From NCBI GenBank assembly GCA_031276475.1, contig JAISMZ010000149.1, forward strand, positions 1-5,017: a stretch of DNA of 5,017 bases, read 5' to 3'. Shown piece by piece: positions 1 through 5,017 of this stretch. The position numbers were made by a program, and so were the translations under genes. The notes beneath the pieces are model-generated. The model searched no databases. It was not told where the DNA came from and was given only the letters and a program-made list of their open reading frames with translations. Position 1 is the stretch's first letter, and each line of letters starts with the position of its first letter. This stretch comes from Coriobacteriales bacterium (lineage in GTDB: Bacteria > Actinomycetota > Coriobacteriia > Coriobacteriales > UBA8131).

Positions 1-44
1 AACCAGATAACTCGTTAGCCCCGCTGCTCTAAAGTGACCTGGTT
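1..44 (-). terminator. Imperfect inverted repeat just after the last stop codon, possible terminator
   Basis: On the minus strand the bases directly after the TAA form a 13-bp stem, AACCAGGTCACTT pairing with GAGTTATCTGGTT, with one C/T mismatch and two G-T wobbles, around an 18-base loop. The outer six pairs (AACCAG/CTGGTT) are perfect. The repeat reaches the window edge with TT as its last two bases, so a following T-tract can be neither seen nor excluded. Its position after the final gene of the module fits an intrinsic terminator, possibly bidirectional because the flank on the other side reads TTTTA on the plus strand. The long loop and modest GC make this tentative. Confidence 0.4.
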
Positions 45-380
45 TTACGGCAAAAAGATGACTGCCTTGCTGCCCTTTGCGTCAAGTTTTCTTGAAAGCT
101 CCTCTACCGATCCATATTCTATTACATTCGCTAAACAGTGCAGTTCGCAGGTGGGTATTCCGCCAGCCGCCACTCGCTCCTCACACATATCGCAATAGCT
201 GGTAGGAAAAGGCAGGTAGTTCCACTCCAGCTTGCCTGCCTCCATCTCAAAAGGGCCAAACTCCACCATCTTGATGCCCCATTTATCTGCCGGAAAATCA
301 TGCTCGTTCTTGCAGGCCAACTCGCAGCTCTGGCAGCCGGTACAATACTGATAATCGATCATAAGTCCTGTCGAACTCAT
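45..380 (-). CDS. Two-cluster [4Fe-4S] ferredoxin-like electron-transfer subunit (111 aa), partner of the second catalytic subunit
   Basis: This is a small iron-sulfur protein and a paralogue of the one at 2667-3032. It has Cys at 13, 16, 19, 23 (CTGCQSCELAC) and 63, 66, 78, 82 (CDMC then CELHC). These are exactly the same residue positions as in the other copy, consistent with two [4Fe-4S] clusters. Shared landmarks include TGLMIDYQYC, KWGIK, PFPT, HC...VIEYGSVEEL and the terminal VIFLP. By hand alignment about 45% of residues are identical, so the duplication is old. There is no signal peptide or membrane helix; it is probably a soluble cytoplasmic electron-transfer subunit docking on the neighbouring molybdopterin subunit. 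The start ATG overlaps the upstream TGA as ATGA and has a good ribosome binding site 6 nt away. It is intact although the catalytic partner carries a nonsense codon. It is shorter than four-cluster DmsB-type subunits, so a longer electron chain would need another protein outside the window. Confidence 0.92.
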   Translation of the reverse strand: MSSTGLMIDYQYCTGCQSCELACKNEHDFPADKWGIKMVEFGPFEMEAGKLEWNYLPFPTSYCDMCEERVAAGGIPTCELHCLANVIEYGSVEELSRKLDAKGSKAVIFLP

Positions 381-1480
381 TGTTTTCTCCTTCCCTGAAG
401 TATCTGCTCTTCGGCTGGAGTTCTATAGACCTTTACCGGCAATGCCTTATAGGGAGCACCAAAGCCCATCTTGCCCAGCACCCGATGGGGTACCAAACTG
501 TTAACGTTGGACTTCCATACACCAAAGAGATTGGGCTCCTCGCCGTCTTCTTCCGGATACCACCAGCCATGCGCCGCAGCGACCAAATCACGTCGTACGC
601 AGGGGGTTACCCTGGCAATCTCGTGGGCGATGCCCCAGGGATTCTCTATGGTGACCTCATCGCCCTCCTTAATGCCAAGATCTGCGGCGGTTTCTGGGTG
701 AATCTCCAGGTACGGGTCGGGCGTAAGCTGGCGCAGGGACGGAATCTGGCGATGCTCGGAGTGAAAAGATGCAAAATAGCGGGCGCCGGTGGTCATGGTC
801 AAAGGGTATTCTTTGGCGAGATCCGGGCGGGCCACCGGCCCCAGACGGGGCGGCTCATAATAGGGCAGCGGGTCATCGCCCAGTGCACTGTAGCCGGTAG
901 ACCAAAGTTCCACGCGCCCCGTAGCCGTCTGAAATCCCGGCTGGCCGTCGGCGCGGATAAGCCCGCGCTCATGCTTGTGGTAGCCACCGATGTCATTGAT
1001 TGCTACAACCTTCTCGCTGAGTTCAGCCCAGGTGGTCTCCATCTTGCCAACATCTTCTGTAAGATACTGCTCAACGCTCGCATAGGGGAAGTCATCGTTA
1101 AAGGCATTGCCAAAATGCACCATCATCTCCAGATCGGACTTGCATTCCCCCACCGAGAACGCCTTGTTGATGGCTCCCGCGATGCCCATCTGACAGCCCT
1201 GGTTGGTCATTACGATGCCATCGTGCTCTGCCCAGGTAGAAAGCGGCAACACAACATCGGCCAAAGCCATAACCGTCGGGGTCATGAACATCTCTTTGGC
1301 TACCACAAATTCCATCTTCATCAATGCGTCATGCCAGCGCTTGGGCTGTGCCGAGCAGGTTGGTGACAACAGATTAGTGGAGTCAAACCAGGCCATCCTC
1401 AGCTGATAGGGGCGACCGGTCTCCAACGCTTCTAAAGTGATATCCGGATGAGTGGTATTGAGCAGGATCTTTACGATCGG
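377..1480 (-). pseudogene. Second molybdopterin oxidoreductase catalytic subunit, C-terminal part after the in-frame TAA
   Basis: This is the continuation, in the same frame, of the gene that begins at 2665. It has 367 codons from PIVKILLN to the TGA at 377-379. Numbered as one protein (stop = 395), it holds MTPTVMALADVVLP near 460-474 and the C-terminal molydopterin-dinucleotide-binding domain from about 620 (YPLTMTTGAR...SFHSEHRQIP, then GDEVTIENPWG and HGWWYPEE). All of these match the upstream paralogue. The longest open frame from a possible start uses TTG at 1426-1424. Neither that codon nor the in-frame ATG at 1396-1394 has a properly spaced Shine-Dalgarno, so independent translation is doubtful. 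Apart from the one stop, the reading frame is intact and well conserved, which argues for a recent mutation or a base-call error. If the base is wrong, this and the preceding entry are one gene of 762 residues. The stop overlaps the next start as ATGA. Confidence 0.85.
387..395 (-). promoter_or_regulatory. Shine-Dalgarno for the second ferredoxin-like gene
   Basis: The minus strand reads GGGAAGGAG, with the AAGGAG core 6 nt before the ATG at 380-378, inside the end of the catalytic gene. It is strong enough to allow some initiation on its own. This matters because the upstream gene carries a premature stop that would remove coupled re-initiation. Confidence 0.75.
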
Positions 1481-2665
1481 TTAGGTATCCCAGCCTATGC
1501 ACTTATTGCGCAGCTCTTCGCTCATCGAGTCGGTAGCACCGGTCATCTCAAACTGCATCTGCACTCCAACAACGGTGCCCCCAGGAACATCCAGGTTGCC
1601 GGTGATGGCCGAAAGCGCAATCAGCCCCTGCACCACCTGGCAACCATTGGGATTCTGGTCGGTGGCCACACCCATCAAAAGACTCCAATGGTGCCTGCCG
1701 TCATAGGCCAGTTTTCGAGCGCATTCATAAATTGCCTGCTCCTCAATGCCACAGGCTTTTGCGGCCAGCGATGGCGGATATTCCTTAACCCGCTCAGCCA
1801 ACTCCTCAAAACCATAGCACCAGCGGTCGACAAAATCATGATCATAGAGGTCTTCGCTGATAATCACGTTAAGCAATGCCAGAACCAGGGCGGCATCGGT
1901 GTTCGGCCGCAGCTGCAGCACCTGATCGGCACGCGTTGCCAGCCAATTCATGCGTGGATCCACCATGATCAACTTGCTGCCACGCTTCATGATCTCGATA
2001 AGCGCATGTCCCCAAAGGCCATCGGGGTTCGATTTGAGCGGCTCCTTGCCCAGACAAAAGACGTAGTCCGGCGCAACGAAATCCGGCGAATCCCATACTT
2101 CCAGGTTCCCTCCACCATAATCGAGCTCGATGTAGGCGCTGCCGAGCATCATCGTCATCGCTGTTTGCCGCGGACCCATGCACGACCAACCGCTTTGAGC
2201 ATAGCAGTTATTGGGAGTTTTTAAGACCTTGGACGACAAGGTAAACCCATAGCGCACGGCCTCGCGGCCGGTGCCCATAAAGACGCAGATCGCCTCGGCG
2301 CCATGCTCCTCCTTGATTGCGTTTACCTTTGAGACTATCAGCTCTGTAGCCTCATCCCAGCTGATCCGCTGCCATTTGTCCAGACCGCGATCGGCCCTTT
2401 CTCGCTTCATCGGATAGACGATACGATCCGGATGATAGACCGCCTCTTTTAGCGCCAGACAGCGCGGGCAAAGCCGCCCCTGCGTAAGCGGATGGTCGGG
2501 ATCCCCTTCCACCTTTACCAACTCGCCATCCTTAACGAACAAGCGAACCCCGCAGCCCACGGCATGACACCCCGGAGGCGACCAGGCGCAGCTGCGCGTC
2601 ACCGATGTACCGTCCGTCAGCACCTGATGTTTGGGTGCGGGGTCTTCCTTAAAATGAAAAGCCAT
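1481..2665 (-). CDS. Second molybdopterin oxidoreductase catalytic subunit, N-terminal part (394 aa) ending at a premature in-frame TAA
   Basis: This is the first half of a second DMSO-reductase-superfamily catalytic subunit, paralogous to the upstream one. Residues about 22-75 form the N-terminal [4Fe-4S] domain, with Cys26, Cys33, Cys38 and Cys66 as likely ligands (Cys69 is nearby in GRLCPRC). The Mo/W-bis-MGD domain follows: WQRISWDEA at 98-106, SGWSCMGPR with Cys162 (codon 2180-2182) as the probable metal ligand, LGKEPL and VDPRMNWLATRAD as cofactor-binding stretches, then ITGNLDVPGG near 354-363. There is no twin-arginine signal, so it is probably cytoplasmic. Translation stops at TAA 1481-1483 after GWDT. 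The same frame continues as PIVKILLN and aligns with the paralogue (GEDFPALK), so this is a broken part of a 762-codon gene rather than a natural C-terminus. It lacks the C-terminal cofactor-binding domain and would not be expected to be active alone. Family assignment is firm. Whether the stop is biological or a sequence error cannot be told here. Confidence 0.88.
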   Translation of the reverse strand: MAFHFKEDPAPKHQVLTDGTSVTRSCAWSPPGCHAVGCGVRLFVKDGELVKVEGDPDHPLTQGRLCPRCLALKEAVYHPDRIVYPMKRERADRGLDKWQRISWDEATELIVSKVNAIKEEHGAEAICVFMGTGREAVRYGFTLSSKVLKTPNNCYAQSGWSCMGPRQTAMTMMLGSAYIELDYGGGNLEVWDSPDFVAPDYVFCLGKEPLKSNPDGLWGHALIEIMKRGSKLIMVDPRMNWLATRADQVLQLRPNTDAALVLALLNVIISEDLYDHDFVDRWCYGFEELAERVKEYPPSLAAKACGIEEQAIYECARKLAYDGRHHWSLLMGVATDQNPNGCQVVQGLIALSAITGNLDVPGGTVVGVQMQFEMTGATDSMSEELRNKCIGWDT

Positions 2666-2666
2666 A

Positions 2667-3032
2667 TTATTTTGTCCCTTCCTGATCCTCAGTACCCGAT
2701 TTGGGCACAAAGAGCACGGTCTTGCTGCGCCCGTCAATCCTTTCGGCCAACTCGGGGACCGTTCCGTACTCCATCACCAGCGACTGGCAGTGCTTGACAC
2801 ACAATGGCTTTTTACCTTTGGAGGTGCGACTGGCGCAGAGATCGCATTGGTCGGTGGGGACGGGCACAAAGTCAAATTGCCAGTTGTCCGCGTCTATCTG
2901 CCAGGGGCCCAGCTTCTGGATCTGAATGCCCCAGCGGTCGGTAGGCAGTTGGTGTTCCATCTGGCAGGACACCTCGCAGGAGTGGCAGCCCGTGCAGTAT
3001 TCGTAGTTAATCAACAGACCATGTGCAGCCAT
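2667..3032 (-). CDS. Two-cluster [4Fe-4S] ferredoxin-like electron-transfer subunit (121 aa), partner of the upstream catalytic subunit
   Basis: This is a small iron-sulfur protein expected to carry electrons between the molybdopterin subunit and a cellular donor or acceptor. It has eight Cys in two groups. Cys13, 16, 19 and 23 form C-x2-C-x2-C-x3-C (CTGCHSCEVSC), and Cys63, 66, 78 and 82 form C-x2-C-x11-C-x3-C. This suits two [4Fe-4S] clusters in a ferredoxin fold. Family knowledge: it belongs with the DmsB/PhsB-type Fe-S subunits, but those usually hold four clusters and are longer, so this is a minimal form. There is no signal peptide or membrane segment, so it is probably cytoplasmic. The start is the ATG in TGATG that overlaps the upstream stop by one base, supported by a strong ribosome binding site. 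It ends in TAA one base before the next catalytic gene. It is roughly 45% identical by hand alignment to the second small protein, with identical Cys spacing. The last ten residues (KSGTEDQEGTK region) are a short hydrophilic extension that the other copy lacks. Confidence 0.93.
   Translation of the reverse strand: MAAHGLLINYEYCTGCHSCEVSCQMEHQLPTDRWGIQIQKLGPWQIDADNWQFDFVPVPTDQCDLCASRTSKGKKPLCVKHCQSLVMEYGTVPELAERIDGRSKTVLFVPKSGTEDQEGTK
2675..2683 (-). promoter_or_regulatory. Probable Shine-Dalgarno for the second catalytic gene
   Basis: The minus strand reads AGGAAGGGA, with its last G 10 nt before the ATG at 2665-2663 and inside the last codons of the preceding gene. It supports the start at MAFHFKED. 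An in-frame ATG 24 codons earlier (2737) would overlap the preceding gene by 71 bases and add residues unlike the family. Confidence 0.6.
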
Positions 3033-5017
3033 CAGGCCACCTCCTCCTTGTAAATCCGGCACATCGTGCACTTGCAGTTGTTGCCAAAGCCGCTCTCGCC
3101 ACAGCCGGCCTTAATCAGCACGTTGGCGTTGGACTCATAGGTACCGTAGCAGCCGCCGCCCTTGTCCTCAGGATCTTTTTCGGGGAACCACCAGGCGTGA
3201 TCGCAGGAGACCACCCGTTCGTCAAGGGCCGCCGTCAGCACAGCTTTCATGCGAATCTTGCCGAGGCTGTTCTCGACGATTACCCAGTCCCCTTCACGAA
3301 CGCCCAGCGGCTCGGCCGTCTTCGGATGAATCTCGATGCTCGGGTCGGGATGCAGGGCTCGCAGGTGCGGTATCTGGCGATGTTCGGAGTGAAAAGATGC
3401 CCACTGGCGAGCGCCTGTAGTAAGGATCAGCGGATAGTCCTTGGCGTATTCAGGGTCGGAATAGGGGCTGATCGGTGGCTCGGCAAAATGTGGCACGGGC
3501 TTTTGTCCCCACTGTCCAAACAGCGTTGAGTAAAGCTCGATGCGGCCCGTTGGCGTATTAAAGCCCAGTTGCCCATCGGGACGCTGCTCGCCCGTGCGAA
3601 ACTTATGATAGTGAAACTCGGGATATATCCAGTTCTCCTCGCGTGCCTCGGTAAAACTCATTCCCAGTTCCTTCATCGTAAAGGTGAAGAACTCATGGAT
3701 ATTCTCTCCTGGCCACATCTCGGCGTTCCACTGTCGGCCTAACTCCCAACAGATCTCCATATCGGATTTACTCTCGCCCAGAGGCTTGCAGGCCCGGTTG
3801 GTATTTTGCACGTGATAATAGATGCCACGAATGCCGTCACGCTCTGGATACATGCAGACTGGCAAGACGACATCGGCAACGGCCATCGCCGTAGGCGTCA
3901 TGAAGCTGTCTACCACAACGTTAAACTCGGCGTTCAAAAAAGCGTTCTCCATGCGCGTGTTGGGCTCCTGGGCCGTGCAACTCAAAGCGTTGGTGGACTG
4001 GATCCAGTGGGCACGGATCTTGTATGGCCGGCTGGAAAGCATCTGGTCGATGGTCATATCGGCCTGGGTGAGCACTACGCCGGAATACTTCAGCGCGGGA
4101 AAGTCCTCGCCACCGATACGCGCCTTTTGCTCCTCGATGGTCAGCGACTCGGCAGGATCGGGCGGATTCCAGGTTTGGATGTTAAAGGGTTGATGCACGG
4201 TGATCATCCCGCCGGGAATATCAATCTGGCCGGTGATCGACCAGAGGTCGACGATGGCCGCCGAGCCGGCGATGCACTCCATGGTCATGTCAACCGCCAG
4301 GCCCCACTGAACGCTGGTGGGCTTTTCGGCCATCATCCGCGCAGCCTGAACAATCTTCTCCTCGGGAATCCAGGTTATGTCGCTTACTTTTTTGGTGTCA
4401 TATTCCTTTGTCGCCTGATAGTATTCCTCAAAACCATAACACCAGTTGTCTACAAACTCGTGGTCGTAGATATCCTCCTCGACGATTATCTTGCCCATCC
4501 CTAAAGCCAGCGCGGCGTCGGTGCCGGGCCGGATCTGCAACCAGAGGTCGGCGCGAGCCGCCAGCCAGGTCAACTTGGGATCTATCACCACCAGCCTGGA
4601 GCCGCGCTTCATGCAATCGACCACCCAGTGACCCATGTTGCCATCGGCGTTTGCGATAAGCGGATTGTTGCCCCAGATGAAGATGTTCCTGGGCGCCACC
4701 CAGCCTTCGTGGTCGTAGCGGTCGATGAAGTACTGCGACGTATCCGGACAGGTGTAGGTGCCCATCAAGACCGTGGAAGCTGCCACCCGGGGCACGTAAC
4801 AGGAATTGCCGGAGAGAAAATAGGCATACTGCGACGAGCCAAAGGCGTACTGTAAACGGGTCATGTAGGGCGCCGTACCGCGCCCGGTGCCCAGCGAGAA
4901 GACCACGGCCTTGGCTCCCGACTCTGCCTTGATGGTGTCAAAGGTGGTCTTTATCAGATTGTAGGCCTCGTCCCAGCTGATGCGCTGCCATTCGTCTTTA
5001 CCGCGTTTGGCAACATC
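3032..5017 (-). CDS. Molybdopterin oxidoreductase catalytic subunit, 5' end cut by the window edge
   Basis: This is the catalytic subunit of a DMSO-reductase-superfamily enzyme that binds bis-MGD with Mo or W. The open frame runs from the right edge (first residues DVAKRGKDEWQRISWDEA) for 661 residues to a TGA at 3032-3034. Aligned with its paralogue downstream, about 88 N-terminal residues, including the [4Fe-4S] Cys motif, lie outside the window, so a signal peptide cannot be judged. Visible landmarks, in in-window residue numbers: SGNSCYVPR with Cys73 (codon 4799-4801) as the probable metal ligand; the MGD-binding stretches WGNNPL and IDPKLTWLAARAD; TPTAMAVADVVLP; and the C-terminal molydopterin-dinucleotide-binding domain from about residue 528 (YPLILTTGAR...SFHSEHRQIP). 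The tail carries four Cys (639, 648, 650, 653) missing from the paralogue. The stop overlaps the next start (TGATG), so the small Fe-S protein is its partner. The family resembles acetylene hydratase-like and dehydroxylase-type enzymes; the substrate is unknown. Superfamily assignment is secure, subfamily is inferred. Confidence 0.93.
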   Translation of the reverse strand, partial: DVAKRGKDEWQRISWDEAYNLIKTTFDTIKAESGAKAVVFSLGTGRGTAPYMTRLQYAFGSSQYAYFLSGNSCYVPRVAASTVLMGTYTCPDTSQYFIDRYDHEGWVAPRNIFIWGNNPLIANADGNMGHWVVDCMKRGSRLVVIDPKLTWLAARADLWLQIRPGTDAALALGMGKIIVEEDIYDHEFVDNWCYGFEEYYQATKEYDTKKVSDITWIPEEKIVQAARMMAEKPTSVQWGLAVDMTMECIAGSAAIVDLWSITGQIDIPGGMITVHQPFNIQTWNPPDPAESLTIEEQKARIGGEDFPALKYSGVVLTQADMTIDQMLSSRPYKIRAHWIQSTNALSCTAQEPNTRMENAFLNAEFNVVVDSFMTPTAMAVADVVLPVCMYPERDGIRGIYYHVQNTNRACKPLGESKSDMEICWELGRQWNAEMWPGENIHEFFTFTMKELGMSFTEAREENWIYPEFHYHKFRTGEQRPDGQLGFNTPTGRIELYSTLFGQWGQKPVPHFAEPPISPYSDPEYAKDYPLILTTGARQWASFHSEHRQIPHLRALHPDPSIEIHPKTAEPLGVREGDWVIVENSLGKIRMKAVLTAALDERVVSCDHAWWFPEKDPEDKGGGCYGTYESNANVLIKAGCGESGFGNNCKCTMCRIYKEEVA
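3040..3049 (-). promoter_or_regulatory. Strong Shine-Dalgarno for the first ferredoxin-like gene
   Basis: The minus strand reads AAGGAGGAGG and lies 7 nt before the ATG at 3032-3030, inside the end of the upstream catalytic gene. It fixes the start at this ATG rather than at the in-frame ATG at 3071, which would add 13 residues with no family counterpart and overlap the upstream gene by 40 bases. Confidence 0.8.

Noticed and set aside
380..1366. Long plus-strand open frame of 328 codons opposite the C-terminal half of the second catalytic gene
   Set aside because: It is an antisense shadow: the protein has no recognisable domain, while the minus strand frame gives clear family motifs throughout.
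1431..1440. Ten-base repeat TCTAAAGTGA shared with positions 28-37
   Set aside because: One copy is inside coding sequence and one in the downstream hairpin. The flanks do not match and a single 10-base match is likely chance.
1481..1483. TAA as a reassigned sense codon
   Set aside because: TAA also ends both small Fe-S genes at sensible family lengths, and reading past the stop at 45-47 meets another TAA ten codons later, so TAA acts as a normal stop here.
1448..2224. Plus-strand open frame of 258 codons
   Set aside because: It lies wholly opposite the second catalytic gene, is rich in residues typical of antisense translation and has no recognisable domain.
2667..3071. Longer version of the first ferredoxin-like gene starting at 3071
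   Set aside because: The extra 13 residues overlap the upstream gene and do not match the paralogous small protein, whose start aligns with the ATG at 3032 that has a strong ribosome binding site.
3806..4504. Plus-strand open frame of 232 codons
   Set aside because: It is a shadow of the first catalytic gene, whose minus-strand frame carries conserved cofactor-binding motifs.

Overview
The window is filled by four genes, all on the minus strand and packed end to end. They form two tandem copies of the same module: a large molybdopterin (Mo/W-bis-MGD) oxidoreductase catalytic subunit followed by a small two-cluster [4Fe-4S] ferredoxin-like partner. In transcription order (right to left) they are: a catalytic subunit entering from the right edge (3' end at 3032), its ferredoxin partner (3032-2667), a second catalytic subunit (2665-377), and its ferredoxin partner (380-45). 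The junctions are a TGATG overlap, a 1-nt gap and an ATGA overlap, and each downstream gene has a recognisable Shine-Dalgarno sequence. This is a translationally coupled operon whose promoter lies beyond the right edge. An imperfect inverted repeat fills the last 44 bases after the final stop and may be a terminator.

The main anomaly is a single in-frame TAA (1481-1483) in the second catalytic gene. The frame on both sides is the same and the protein family similarity continues straight across it. The stop sits where the upstream paralogue has Phe, so a Tyr or Phe codon is expected; TAC or TAT to TAA is one base change. This is either a real nonsense mutation (a pseudogene or strain variant) or a sequencing or assembly error. 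The N-terminal 394 residues would be translated; the C-terminal half has no convincing start of its own.

Functionally, the catalytic subunits look like the acetylene hydratase / transhydroxylase / catechol-dehydroxylase side of the DMSO reductase superfamily. They have a Cys as the likely metal ligand and the shared GAR...SFHSEHRQIP block in the C-terminal cofactor-binding domain. The small proteins would pass electrons to or from them. The second catalytic subunit has no twin-arginine signal, neither ferredoxin partner has a signal peptide, and no membrane anchor is visible, so a soluble cytoplasmic complex is the simplest reading. The substrate cannot be read from the sequence.

The gene content points to an anaerobic or facultatively anaerobic bacterium of moderate to fairly high GC. 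Such modules occur in several anaerobic lineages (clostridial, actinobacterial and desulfobacterial groups), and the window alone does not decide between them. There is no mobile element, RNA gene or CRISPR array, and no gene-free stretch over 50 bases.
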